A DNA stretch of 64,000 nt from Sorghum bicolor. Its lineage: Eukaryota; Streptophyta; Magnoliopsida; Poales; Poaceae. The notes beneath the pieces were generated by a model. That model saw nothing but the letters and a program-made list of their open reading frames with translations. It was not told the DNA's origin and made no database searches. This document shows positions 21,501 through 34,285 of this stretch, in pieces. Position 1 is the stretch's first letter, and each line of letters begins with the position of its first letter. A program made the translations under genes and the position numbers. Where the stretch lies: the NCBI RefSeq assembly GCF_000003195.3, contig NC_012875.2:20367342-20431341 (forward strand), given 5' to 3'.

Positions 21501-22584
21501 ATCTAGGCGTTCCATCTGGTGCGTCCAAATTGATTGCTGAGCATATGGTATGTTCCATGCAAATCGTGTACCTATCTTACATCAAGATTAGCACTATCTC
21601 TAAACAGACCGAACCGAGCCTCCACTTGAGCCTCTTCACCTAGGAGTACTGACAGGTGCTTCCAAAATGGTTTCTTAGAGTTTGGTGCATTAGGCGCAAA
21701 CCGTGCACATATCTTGCACCGAAACTAATACTGTCTCTAAGCACACCAAAGTGAGATTCCATAGGAGTTCTATCGGGTGTGTCAAAATTAATTTCTAAGC
21801 ATATGGTACGTTCCATGCAGACCGTGCATCTATCTTGCATCAAGATTAGCACTATCTCAAATAGACCAAACCGAGCTTTTATTTGAGCCTTTTACCTAGG
21901 AGTACCATCGGGTGCGTCCAAAATGGTTTCTTAGCCTATGCTGCATTATGTGCAAACCTTGCACCTATCCTGCACCGAAACTAACACTGTTTCCAAACAG
22001 ACCGAAGCAAGATTCCATATGACACACGTCATCTAAGAGTTCCATTGGGTGCGTCCAAATTGATTTCTAAGCATATGGTATGTTCCTTGCAAATCATGCA
22101 CCTATCTTGCATCAAGATTAGCACTATCTCCAAACAGATCAAACCAAGCTTCCACTTAAGCCTCTTCACCGAAGTACCAACAGGTGCTTCCAGAATGGTT
22201 TCTTAGACTATGGTGTATTAGGCGCAAACCATGCATATATCTTGCACCGAAACTAACACTGCTTCTAAATAGACCAAAGCGAGATTCCATATGACACACA
22301 TCATCGAGGAGTTCCATCGGGTGCATCCAAATTGATTTCCAAGCATTTGGTATGTTCCATGCAAACCATGCACCTATCTTGCATCAAGATTAGCACTATC
22401 TCCAAACAGACCGAACCGAGCTTCCACTTGAGCCTCTTCATCTAGGAGTACAAACAGGTGTGTCAAAATGGTTTCTTAGACTATGGTGCATTAGGCACAA
22501 ACTATGCCCCTATCTTGCACCGAAACTAACATTATCTCCAAACAGACCGAAGCGAGATTCCGTATGACACACGTCATCTAGGAG
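18592..22584 (+). repeat. 137-bp centromeric-type satellite, block A (+ orientation)
   Basis: Equivalent positions in successive monomers fall exactly 137 bp apart (for example 19350, 19487, 19624). Two monomer types alternate. Type A has aagattagcactatctcc and ccaaaatggtttcttag. Type B has gaaactaacactgtctcc, atatgacacacgtcatc and ccaaattgatttc. The two types share gtgcacctatcttgca and aaacagacc. The 137 bp length and 274 bp dimer layout match the sorghum/sugarcane centromere satellite (CEN38/SCEN family). Orientation is called + where aagattagcac reads on the + strand. About 29 monomers. Confidence 0.9.
19060..20720 (+). repeat. Higher-order repeat, six monomers (about 822 bp)
   Basis: The segment around 19316-19480 (cgtcgtcaagga, then taccttg.ataaggattag, then cacccaagagtaccaaatagtgc) recurs at 20138-20300 with an offset of 822 bp (6 x 137) and few changes. 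Neighbouring monomers differ far more. Confidence 0.8.
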
Positions 22585-22604
22585 CACTACACCACAACAC
22601 TTTT

Positions 22605-22795
22605 ATAGCGTCAGACATCTGACGCAAAATCTTTTTTTGCAGTTAGATGATCTGACGCTAAACATTGCCCAGAGACCATCTGACGCTAAATCTAAATTTA
22701 GTGTGCTATTGTCTGACGCTGTAGGTACTTATATTCGGAGTCTAACTATCTGACGCTAAAAGAAGGTACACCTTCCACCTCTCTGACGCGAAAAA
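22605..22795. repeat. Left subterminal repeats of CACTA 1
   Basis: At least seven copies of (g)tctgacgc or its complement gcgtcaga lie within about 190 bp, several followed by taaa. These are the expected binding sites for a CACTA regulatory transposase. Confidence 0.8.
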
Positions 22796-23200
22796 TAATG
22801 GGCCCCACCCTCGCTCCCATGCCCGTGCTCAGTTTTCTCTTTTAGAAACAAAATTTGAATTTTATAAGTTTTTCAAATGACCTCGTTTGAAAAAACCATC
22901 AAAATAAAAGTTGTAGATGTCAAAAAGTTATGAAACTTTGTAGTTGATAATTTTTCATTTGAAATCATGTTGTCATCGAATACTACGTTTGAATTTCTCA
23001 AGTTTGAAATTCAAATTTTATAAATGACCTCGGATGGAGAAACTACCAATATAAAAATATAAATGTTGTAGATCTGGAAAAGTTATGAAACTTTGTAGTT
23101 GACAACTTTTCCATTGGAATCCCTTTAGGGCCTCAAATAACCAATATATGCTCGGTTTTAGGATAATATGTGGGGAACAAAACTCTAATATAAACACAAA

Positions 23201-23272
23201 TGAGTGATAGGTGGAGTGGTAGAGGAGGCTACGCGCAAGGGCAAGGTCTCAGGTTCGAATCCCACCGGCCGC
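23201..23272 (+). ncRNA. tRNA-like / SINE-like segment inside CACTA 1
   Basis: taggtggagtggtagagga (about 23207-23226) resembles a pol III A box, and ggttcgaatcc at 23252-23262 is a perfect B box, about 35 bp further on. The acceptor arms do not pair convincingly, so this is a tRNA relic or the head of a tRNA-derived SINE. A T-rich tract follows at about 23318-23335. I cannot name an anticodon. Confidence 0.45.
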
Positions 23273-23429
23273 GAAGCACGCGATTTTACGCGAAAAAAAG
23301 CGCGACTTGCACCTTATTTTTTTTCTATTTTTTGACCGCCTGTGGAAAAGTTTATTTCCAAATGCCAACAGTGAAAGCCCGCGTAGCTTGCTGCTCAGTT
23401 GGCACGCGAAATTTAGGCCTGGTCCATGT

Positions 23430-23890
23430 AATACATTGAAACCCTAATTTTTTTCTCCCCAATTCCAAAACCAGCCTCCGCATTCTTCTAGCAGCAAAAA
23501 ATACACCTCGCGCTTCTCGCGAAGTCGCGAGCTCGCCCCCTCCCCGCGCCGCCGCCGCCCTCCTCTCGATCCCCCCTCTCTTCCGAGGAAGAACGACGAC
23601 GTGAGCTGATCTGGCTAGCCACTGGCCCTTGGCGCGCCGGCGCCCGCCCTCCTCCTCCTCCGAGCCCCTCCTCCCTCACACTGCAGGGGCGCGGCGATGG
23701 CGACGGCTGCCCTCGCCGGGTGCTGCGCTGGTGCAGAGGCTGCCCATCTCCGGCTGCGGGGCCCCAACGGCTGCCGTCTCCGGCCACGACGCGCGAGAGT
23801 AGGCCCTGTCGATGGTCGCCAGTGGCGCTACCCTCAATGCGACATCACCCTGCCGGGCATATTCTCCTATGCTCCATGAAACCCTAGGTG
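23430..23890 (+). other. Gene-like GC-rich 5' exon captured in CACTA 1
   Basis: An AT-rich region changes abruptly to aaaccctaattttt, a C/T-rich leader and a strongly GC-rich block, the look of a grass 5' UTR and first exon. An ATG at 23697 opens 60 codons ending at 23879. Just after the stop comes a donor-like taggtgcgtac (about 23885). I recognise no protein domain. It may be the first exon of a captured host gene or of a noncoding transcript. Confidence 0.4.
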
Positions 23891-26800
23891 CGTACCTCTG
23901 CCTCACTCTCTCCCTCTCCCTTTCCCTGCCAACTCCCCCCTATCCCGAAGCGCGTAGAGGTTCCTCGTGGTGCTAGGGCTTCTTGCTCTGCCTACACCCG
24001 GCGGCTGCACCAAGGGATCGAGCTATTGAAGAGGGTTCACTTGACTAGCTGTGCTCTGGTTCATCTAACTGCTATTTGAATTAATGCATCTGTGATCTGT
24101 GCATCGCTTTTGTGCTCATGGATGTGATCTAGCACTTGTCCTATCGCTACAGCAACCAGGACGTTTGATCGGTATGTGTACACGTTTTGCTGGTACCTAT
24201 TTATTTATTGTGTGTTTTTCCCCTGCTACAACAATTTAAACTGAGCTGAAATCATTAAAATAGGTTTTGATTATTTGGATTTAAGCTATATATATAGAGA
24301 GCCCCAGAGTTTGGATATGGAGGCTCATATTTTCCAAAGAAGGAATATTATGTCCTTTGAATGGTGTACAATGGTATACACCATTTTGAAAGTAGGATTT
24401 TAGTTAGCCGGACTCATCATTTAGAGAATAATACTTATGTGTCAGCAACAATTTTAATTTAAGTCCCTTGTGTCCAGATTGATGTCAAAAATATTTCATT
24501 CATTCTAATGCCCAAAAAGTTTACCAATAACTGCATACATATTGAATCCTGCTCATGCAATCATGTCACTGCTGAGTCCCTATAAAGCAACTGAACTTTG
24601 AATACTAAAATGTCTGAAATCATTTACACCTCCACTTATATACACTACCCTTCTACATTGCCTTATATAGAGCCCACACACATCTATAATGCAATTTCCA
24701 GATTTCCTTGTTTACTGCTGCATTTTTTAGCGACAACACTTACTATATTGATCACTGATAATTTCCCAATTATCTACTCTTTACATGTACATACCAACCA
24801 TAGCTCTGAAATTGCTAATTCATGTCCCATGCTATATTACATTAACTGAATGCAGAGCTACACGACTTATTCCCTTTAAAGCCCCATTGTTGTATTACTA
24901 ATTCAGCAGCCATCTTCATTTACCCACTATCTGATGGCTATTTCTTGACATCTCATTCCATCATTTGTTTTATTAATAAAAGGTTATGCAACTTTTTCTT
25001 ATATATTGTTTTTTACGACCATTTCTTAAGGTAAAAAAGTTTGACCGTTTTCTCTGACACTAAAATGCCAATAAGCTTAAATTCTTAAGTCCAATACCTG
25101 CATTTTTGCCTCATTTTTTAAGATTATTATTATTGTATCAAATAGTCCTAGGAGAAAATAGATTAACCTCCCTATAGAAACCAAACATATTCATTTCAAG
25201 CATGTCCCATCAAATCATTATTCATTACTGCTGCTACGATACCTATGAACCTATCTGGTGTGTCTGCCCTCAAATTTGCCTCTTGTCTACATTATATCAG
25301 ACCTGTGTGCTATATAAGTTTATGGTCCTTTGCTTCCATTCTGCAGGTTAACTCCCTCTTCCGTCTACCACTGGATTATCTCTCTCTTTTGCTTTGTATT
25401 ACCATGGACCACTGTCTGCACATGTAATATGTCTCTTAGCATGTAAAGGATGTGTATGCAGCGTCGTCGAGTCTTTATAGACTTCAACATGTGTAATATA
25501 TATTTTTCGTGCATCCCTTATTCTTTCTGTAATTTTGCAGGTAAAGCCTCTTTTGGCTGATTCAGAAACGAGTTCAACTTTTGAGAAGACTCAACGAAGC
25601 TAATCAATATAACCAAATCCTCAACACAGGTTAGCTTTAGTGTTCTCTTCCAAATAACAAATCATCAAAAATTTGTCCATAGTGACCTAATTTCTACTTC
25701 TCCAAAATACTAAGCTACTGAAGAATAGTCAACAGAGGCTCAATTTCTTAATCTATTGAAAACGGCATCTAGACATTTAGTAAAAGGAAAATCAACTGCT
25801 CTACCCAGTCATTGTGTTTGCAATCATGAGATGCTCAGCGACATACAGTAAATTTTCTTTCATGAGAAACAAATGCATGTAAAACCCACCATGTACTTTT
25901 AAGTTCAGTTTAATTCACTTTTTTAGCAAAATCAAGGGATGCCTACTTAACAAAAAAAATGAGAGAAACCATAATTTAAGAAAAGAGGGGCTGTGGGAAA
26001 ACCAGGGAGAACACAGATTCCGAGTCGTGGACTTGAAATGTAACTCACAGCAGTTGCTCACAAGATATAATCGTGAAAAGCCTGGTTGTCTGCTGGTGAT
26101 TAGCACAAGTGAAAAATAACTAACACAGATAATAGAAGGCAAGTAATTAAGACAATTGTTGTTGGGAAACAAGCTATCTTGGTAGGGTATATATACACAA
26201 ACTATGCACAAGTTTTCCATTGCAATAGGTAGGGTATATATACACAAACTATGTACCTGCTGGTACACTACTTGGATGGTGACTACACCAGTCCAACAAC
26301 TACTCTACATGGCTTATCTCAGCCAATACCTACTCTTGTACCAGCCTAAACCAGCCCACTACTCTAGCTGGTGTACTTCTACCAACTATGGAAGACTAAA
26401 TGGCCTATTGCCATACTTCTACAGTGGCAGCCAAGAGCTGACCACTTGAACCTGCCGACTGCAGGACAAAAGAACAAGAGGGACAGCAGATTATATCTTA
26501 CATATGTTAATAATCTTTCAAACATTTTACTTCTCAAATGTGCTCTTCATACTTACTAACGCTAGCAGTAAAATGTTCGTGCTGGTTCTGACTTTTTTCT
26601 TTTGCCCCCTTGCATTGTTGATTCCTGCAGCTTTGGTGCTCCTCTTAGTTCTTCATCATAATTTTCTTTGGTTATAGTACTATGAATAATGAGGGTACAA
26701 GGCAGGACATGTACACATATTTTCTTCATGGTTTCAAATAGTTTGTCCACATTCAATGAATGAGTGAGTTCTATTTGCTCTTCATTTTCATTAGTTGCTT

Positions 26801-27390
26801 TATGCTGCCTATTAATTAGTACATGTTCCATTTTTGTATTCTGTGATTCACATGCCTTTTTATCAAGCTTCAGATTTTCCTTTTAGAGATTCTACTACTG
26901 CAGGTGCCATATATTTAGATAGTACATGAGACTCTATTTTTTCCCTCCGTGTCATATCCTACATCGCTCTCTCATTAACATAATAAATATCCTATAATCA
27001 AACATGGTCATATCTGATATAAACTTATTTTTCCAGCTTATGTTTCTCACATCCCTCAAGCAAGGCAGCAGATTAGCAAGGAAAACTACAACTATGATTC
27101 AAGCACACACTATTATGATTGCTTGCTGGTGTGCATTCATGTGCTTTTGGTAGACTTCACTATATTGGATGATGTAATGTGAAAACAAGATTGTATGCTT
27201 CACTTAATTTGCTGGATGTGATGTAAACATGCAAGAGACAAGATTAATATATGTATGTATTGACCTCTCTATGATGTATGTGCTTATATATGTTTATGTG
27301 ATGGACAAGCTTTAATGTGGATTTGATATATATGTCCTAAATGTTTTTTCAATTGAATTTATTTTTTTATTACATTTAAATTATCCTGTT
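23891..27390. other. AT-rich interior of CACTA 1, no gene recognised
   Basis: 3.5 kb of AT-rich DNA with intron-like texture (polypyrimidine runs followed by cag, for example near 25347 and 25542). A directly repeated gtagggtatatatacacaaactatg occurs at about 26181 and 26228. Open frames are short and unrelated to known proteins. Confidence 0.5.
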
Positions 27391-27394
27391 GAAC

Positions 27395-27665
27395 AATCTG
27401 ACGCTATAAATATGAATTCTATTGGATGGACTGACGCTATATGTATGGCAAAAGAGTATCTGACGCCATATCTTAGCAATGGTCTGTCTGACGCAATAAC
27501 AAATCTTGGTGGCATGCTGTCTGACGCAAAAACTCTAGTCTGACGCAATAAGTCTTTAGCGTTAGGACTTACTGCGTCAGCTCAAGACTGACGCTATATC
27601 TTTTTTGCGTCAGATCGTGTGAGGCTACAATGGCTTTTCACGTCAGACGGTTCGGCGCCTATGTT
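27395..27665. repeat. Right subterminal repeats of CACTA 1
   Basis: About ten copies of ctgacgc(a/t)a or complementary gcgtcag lie in 270 bp, mirroring the left end. Confidence 0.8.
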
Positions 27666-27680
27666 GGTGTTGTGGTGTAG

Positions 27681-30600
27681 CGTCCAAATTAATTTCTTAA
27701 CATATGGTACGTTGCATACAAACTGTGCAACTATCGTGCATCAAGATTAGCACTATATCCGAACAGACCAAATCGAGCCTCCACTTGAGCATCTTCAACT
27801 ACGAGTACCATCGGATGCGTCTAAAATGGTTTCTTAGCCTATGGTGCATTAGGCGTAAACCGTGGACATATCTTGCATCAAGATTAGCACGTCATCAAGG
27901 AGTTCTATCGGGTGTGTCCAAATTAATTTCTAAACATATGGTACGTTCCATATAGACTGTGCATCTATCTTGCATCAAGATTAGCACTATCTCCAAAAAG
28001 ACCAAACCGAGGTTTCACTTGAGCCTTTTACCTAGGAGTACCATCGGGTGCGTCCAAAATGGTTTCTTAGCCTATGCTGCATTATGTGCAAACCATGCAC
28101 CTATCTTGCACCGAATCTAACACTGTCTCCAAACAGACCGAAGCAAGATTTAATATGACACATGTCATCTAGGAGTTCCATCATGTGCGTCCAGATTGAT
28201 TTCCAAGCATTTGGTATGTTCCATGCAAATCGTGCACCTATCTTGCATTAAGATTAGCACAATCTCCAAACAGATTGAACCGAGCATCCACTTGAGCCCC
28301 TTCACCTAGAAGTACCAACAAGTGCGTCCAAAACGGTTTCTTAGACTATGGTGCATTAGGTGCAAACTGTGCACCTATCTTGCACTGAAACTAACAATAT
28401 CTCCAAATGGATCGAAGCGAGATTCCATATGACACACGTCATCAAGGAGTTCCATCAGGTGAATCCAAATTGATTTTTAAGCATATGGTATGTTCCATGC
28501 AAACCGTGCACCTATCTTGCATCAAGATTAGCACTATCTCCAAACAGACTGAACCGAGCTTCCACTTGAGCCTCTTCATCTAGGAGTACAAATAGGTGCG
28601 TCAAAAATGGTTTCTTAGACTATGGTGCATTAGGCAGAAACTATGCACCTATCTTGCACCGAAACTAACATTGTCTCCAAACAGACTGAACCGAGCTTCT
28701 AATGGAGCCTCTTCTTCTAGGAGTACAAACAGGTGCGTCAAAAATGGTTTCTTAGACTATGGTGCATTAGGCACAAACTATGCACCTATCTTGTACCGAA
28801 ACTAACATTGTCTCCAAACAGACCGAAGCGAGATTCCATATGACACACGTCATCTAGGAGTTCCATTGGGTGCATCCAAATTGATTTCTTAACATATGGA
28901 ATGTTCCATGCAAATTGTGTAACTATCTTACATCAAGATTAGCACTATATCCGAACAGACCAAATCGAGCCTCCACTTGAGCCTCTTCAACTACGAGTAC
29001 CATCGGGTGCATCCAAAATGGTTTCTTATTCTATGGTGCATTCGGTGCAAACCATGCACCTATCTTGCACCGAAACTAATAATGTCTCTAAACGGACCGA
29101 AGTGAGAATCCATAAGACACATGTTATCTAGGAGTTCCATCTGGTGTGTCCAAATTGATTTTTGAGCATATCGTATGTTCCTTGCAAATCGTGCACCTAT
29201 CTTGCATCAAGATTAGCATTATCTCTAAACATACCGAACCGAGCCTCTACTTGAGCCTCTTCACCTAGGAGTACCAATAGGTGCTTCCAAAATGGTTTCT
29301 TAGCCTTTGGTGCATTAGGCGCAAACCGTGCACATTTCTTGCACCGAAACTAATACTGTCTCTAAGCACACCAAAGCGAGATTCCATATGACAGACGTCA
29401 TCAAGGAGTTCTGTCGGGTGTGTCCAAATTAATTTCTAAACATATGTTACGTTCCATGCAGACTGTGCATCTATCTTGCATCAAGATTAGCACTATCTTC
29501 AAAAAGACCAAACCGAGCTTTCACTTGAGCCTTTTACCTAGGAGTACCATCGGGTGCGTCCAAAATGGTTTCTTAGCCTATGATGCATTATGTGCAAACC
29601 TTACACCTATCTTGCACCGAAACTAACACTGTCTCCAAACAGACCGAAGCAAGATTTCGTATGACACACGTCATCTAGGAGTTCCATCATGTGCGTCCAG
29701 ATTGATTTCCAAGCATTTGGTATGTTCCATGCAAACTGTGCACCTATCTTGCATTAAGATTAGCACTATCTCCAAACAGACTGAACCGAGCATCCTGTTG
29801 AGCCCCTTCACATAGGAGTACCAACAAGTGCGTCCAAAATGGTTTCTTAGACTATGGTGCATTAGGTGCAAACTGTGCACCTATCTTCCACTGAAACTAA
29901 CAATATCTCCAAATGGACCGAAGCGAGATTCCATATGACACACGTCATCAAGGAGTTCCACCGGGTGCATCCAAATTGATTTCCAAGCATATGGTATATT
30001 CCATGCAAACCGTGCACCTATCTTGCATCAAGATTAGCACTATCTCCAAACAGACCGAACCGAGCTTCCACTTGAGCCTCTTCATCTAGGAGTACAAACA
30101 GGTGCGTTAAAAATAGTTTCTTAGACTATGGTGCATTAGGCACAAACTATGCACCTATCTTGCACCGAAACTAACATTGTCTCCAAACAGACCGAAGCGA
30201 GATTCCATATGACACACGTCATCTAGGAGTTCCATTGGGTGCGTCCAAATTGATTTCTTAACATATGGAACGTTCCATACAAATTGTGCAACTATCTTAC
30301 ATCAAGACTAGCACTATATCCGAACAGACCAAATCGAGCCTCCACTTGAGCCTCTTCAACTATGAGTACCGTTAGGTGCGTTTAAAATGGTTTCTTAGCC
30401 TATGGTGCGTTTAAAATGGTTTCTTAGCCAAACCGTGCACCTATCTTGCATTAAGATTAGCACTATCTCCAAACAGACTGAACCGAGCATCCACTTAAGC
30501 CCCTTCACCTAGGAGTACCAGCAAGTGCGTCCGAAACGGTTTCTTAGAATTTGGGCAAACTATGCACCTACCTTGCACTAAAACTAACAATATCTCCAAA

Positions 30601-31563
30601 TGGACCGAAGTGAGATTCCATATGACACATGTCATCTAGGAGTTCCATTGGGTGCATCCAAATTGATTTCTGAGCATATGATATGTTCCATGCAAATCGT
30701 GCACTTATCTTGCATCAAGATTAGCACTATCTCTAAACAGATCGAACCCAGCCTCCACTTGAGCCTCTTCACCTAGGAGTACCAACAGGTGCTTCCAAAA
30801 TGGTTTCTTAGACTTTGGTGCATTAGGCGCAAACCGTGCACATTTCTTGCACCGAAACTAATACTGTCTCTAAGCACACCAAAGCGAGATTCCATATGAC
30901 ACACGTCATCAAGTAGTTCTATCGGTGTGTCCAAATTAATTTCTAAGCATATGGTACGTTCCATGCAGACTCTGCATCTATCTTGCATCAAGATTAGCAC
31001 TATCTCCAAATAGACCAAACCGAGCTTTCACTTTAGCCTTTTACCTAAGAGTACCATCGGATGCGTCCAAAATAGTTTCTTAGCCTATGCTGCATTATAT
31101 GCAAACCTTGCACCTATCTTGTACCGAAACTAACACTATCTCCAAATAGACCGAAGCAAGATTTCGTATGATACACGTCATCTAGGAGTTCCATCATGTG
31201 CGTCCAGATTGATTTCCAAGCATTTGGTATGTTCAATCCAAATCGTGCACCTATCTTGCATTAAGATTAGCACTATCTCGAAACAGACCAAACCGAGCAT
31301 CCACTTGAGCCTCTTCACCTAGGAGTACCAACAAGTGCGTCCAAAATGGTTTCTTAGACTATGGTGTGTTAGGTGCAAACTATGCACCTATCTTGCACTG
31401 AAACTAACAATATCTCCAAATGGACCGAAGCGAGATTCCATATGACACACGTCATCATGGAGTTCCATCGGGTGCATCCAAATTGATTTCCAAGCATATG
31501 GTATGTTCCATGCAAACCGTGCACCTACCTTGCATCAAGATTAGCACTATCTCCAAACAGACC
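27681..31563 (+). repeat. 137-bp satellite, block B (+ orientation)
   Basis: Same A/B monomers and orientation as block A; it continues the array broken by CACTA 1. About 28 monomers. Around 30361-30430 there is an irregular monomer with a duplicated taaaatggtttcttagcc and a deletion. Confidence 0.9.
28181..31230 (+). repeat. Higher-order repeat, eleven monomers (1507 bp)
   Basis: The diagnostic variant tcatgtgcgtccagattg starts at 28181, 29687 and 31194: offsets of 1506 and 1507 bp, that is 11 x 137. The sequence following each copy is about 95% alike by eye, while adjacent monomers differ strongly. Confidence 0.85.
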
Positions 31564-34285
31564 TGTAAGACCCGATTTTAAGGACAAAATCAGATATGCA
31601 CCATATGTGAGTCTTAATAGCCAAATCTCACATATAGCTACAAATAAGGTGTAATATCAAAAGACAATGCATAAATTATATAATGTACATAATAAATTAG
31701 AGATAACCTTAAGCAGCAAACAACGGAAGATAACTCCAACTTCGGATATTAACTCCACTCTACAGGATCCAATTGACTGGTTGATCACAAACCTAAACTT
31801 CTCCTGATGTTTGGGGAAAATAGCAAGAGTGAGTCCATGTCGAACTCCACAAGTATAGCAACTAGATTGTATAGCTCCCACAATCTCATGATCAATGCGA
31901 CATAAATAATGTAGAACATTAAATAATAAATAATGAACATATTTAACACACAAGAATCATCATCGTCGATGCAAGAATCCCCAAAACCACTCTTGACCGT
32001 GAGCACGGCTAGTATACCAGTTTTTAACACTCTATAGAGGTTGCACATCTTTACCCATGAGTCATGATTTACCCTTTCGCTCGAGGTGATCAGTCTCTTA
32101 ACCCACTTCCAAGGAAGGTCGGCAGGGATCACTATGAAGTCTTTTAAAGATTCGTCTAACAAGTTAGGGCCGCTTGGTTTCATTAGTCAGTCCATGTGAT
32201 TCACCCGCAGGAATCCACGGTCTGCTATTCCCCAATTGCGCCACACGATTAACCGCTAACGAGCTAGAAAAGTTACTCATACTTAACTAAAGCCAGATCC
32301 ATTGTAGCCCTCATGGTTGCACTGTTGTCCCGGTTATCACTTACAGATAAATCATCAAGTGGCTAAAAAGTCATTTTTTATCATTTGTTGCTTAAGCATT
32401 AATCAAGTCACAGGATCATGGTCACAGAAATAAAATCCAAATGCTATATTTTCCTTGATCAAAGCTCTCCTGAGCCTGCTGCTAGTCGTCAAAACCTTGA
32501 TCTTGCATACGGCTCACCGTCTATTCCCAAACATCAATCACAACACGCAATCCAATGTAGGCAATCATACACAAAGCAAACAAACTATAATTAGAACAAT
32601 ACACCAAACAGTGGTAAAATAAATATAAAAGTTTATCAAAATATTCTACGCAGTGCTACAATCACACAAACGTAAAGTTCACGAAAATCGGAGTTAAAAC
32701 GGAGAATATATGAATTTTCTAAGATTTTGTATAGAAAAATAATTAATTAATTAGGGTCACGAAAATAAAAAGTTTCAAATTAGTGAAATAGTGAGACTAT
32801 CATGTAGAGCTTATTATTACGAATCCAACGCAATTTAAATGGGTCAAAATCGGAGTTAAATCTGAGAAGATATGGCCTAAACAAGCTAGTGTATTTTCTT
32901 TGTATTCTATATTTGTTTTTCTAAAGGAAACAGCAAATATGCATGTGTGACATCATGATGAAATCATCAAGCTAGCAAAGATGACATGGCCGGCTGCTCT
33001 GCTATCTGTGCTTGCTCAAGCGGTGCGCGTGCGTGCAATACAGGGAGATGGGATGCAAGGTTGTTGGCTTAGCAAGAGTGCCATGGAAGCACCATGGGGC
33101 CTGGTGCCCGTGGAAGTGCCATGGACGGGAGAGCTCGGCTCCTCGCCAGAACAGTGATTTGGGCCTCAGATGGCTATGTGAATTGTACATGGATATCGTG
33201 AACTCGTGTAGGGCAATTGTGAAGCCGGATGTGCGGGGTTTGCTAGCCAGAACAGGGTCAAGGCGCGGAGGAGCTCCATGGCTAGTGGCGATATTCTTGC
33301 CGGCGACGCACGAGGACATGTCCTAGGGCTCCGCTTTCAGTCTAGAAAATACGAAAAGACACAGTGGATCATGGAAAGATTACCTAGGGCTCGACGTGAA
33401 CCGAGAGGGCTCGGAGAGGACGCAAGGATCAGTGGAGCAGACGGTGACATACATGGCCGGCAGCTACGACGGTAGAGGTTGGCCTCTGGGCGAGATATCC
33501 AAACGACGACAACAAGGCGGCGCTGCAACATTTGGACGGCGGCGGCTCATGGAAGGCCGAGGGTAGGACTGGATGTATGATCTATCTAACCCCTAAATAA
33601 ATCGCTTTGCCCAAACCCTAACGCTTAGCCTCCGTACACAAATACTACCAGCTGTCTTTTGGTCCGTCGGCGAACAAACATATCAATCGAGTCCATGTCT
33701 GATTAGGTAACGAATCAACTCCAAATCTGATTACGTACGTGGACACTCAGCCCGGCTTACAAATCGAGTCTGATACGTGTACGTGCAGGTAAATATGTGT
33801 ACGCTCTGTTCGGCTAACTGACCTTTGCTAGGCTATCAGCCCACATGACCAATCGAGTACAAATGCTTTGAGCGTTTTACAAAAATTAGATATTTTATTA
33901 CTTTCAGGATTAATTAATTTGGTGAATAAAATAATTCTACAAAAGTCCTGATTTATTGTTTAAGCTGCAAAAAATACTCCGAAAGCTCCGAATGAATGTC
34001 TAAGCTGAGAAACAAAAAAAAAATTTGGTTGTAGAAAAAGATAAAGATGTGTCGGACAAGGACAACCTACTAAACGTATTTTTAAAGACTTTACTCACTA
34101 TCAACACACAAAGGAGCAACAAGTAAACATCATATGCACCAGCATGTATGCATAATAATATTGCTAAGCCTTATGATAAATTTAATTTAGAAAATATTAT
34201 TTTTCCTATATTTTCATGAGCACAAAAATATAAAATTAAATAATTTTATCTATATTTTAAAAGGAGTAAATTTTAGGGTGTTACA
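31564..34285. mobile_element. Solo LTR, 2.7 kb (Tekay/Del-like termini)
   Basis: It begins TGTAAGACCC and ends GGGTGTTACA, an imperfect inverted repeat with TG...CA ends. It is flanked by the 5 bp duplication agacc (31559-31563 and 34286-34290) inside a satellite monomer. It has no internal domain, PBS or second LTR, so a solo LTR from unequal recombination is the simplest reading. TGTAACACCC-type ends and LTRs of 2.5-4 kb are usual for grass Tekay/Del chromoviruses. A GC-richer part at about 32980-33560 may hold the promoter. The strand is not settled. Confidence 0.85.

Larger units (their letters stand above)
22585..27680. mobile_element. Non-autonomous CACTA (En/Spm) transposon 1
   Basis: The left end CACTACACCACAACAC is matched by the right end GTGTTGTGGTGTAG (inverted), which lacks the final TG. 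Subterminal copies of tctgacgc crowd both ends (about 22610-22790 and 27398-27650), as expected for CACTA elements. It interrupts satellite: the left flank is ggag and the right flank cgtccaaatt. About 17 bp (element end, target duplication and satellite) are missing at the right junction. No transposase (TNPA/TNPD) similarity is seen in its 5.1 kb. Confidence 0.88.

Noticed and set aside
22585..27680. PIF/Harbinger or Mutator element instead of CACTA
   Set aside because: CACTA termini plus crowded subterminal octamers fit CACTA; no 3 bp TTA/TAA or 9 bp target duplication is present.
18592..31563. CRISPR-like array or prokaryotic repeat
   Set aside because: Units are 137 bp contiguous monomers without unique spacers, in plant DNA.
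31657..32183. Minus-strand frames (98 and 132 codons) in the solo LTR
   Set aside because: Overlapping frames without domains in an LTR; no codon or motif support.
33002..33531. Opposed frames of about 105 codons in the solo LTR
   Set aside because: Mirror-image open frames from GC-rich sequence; no conserved motif.
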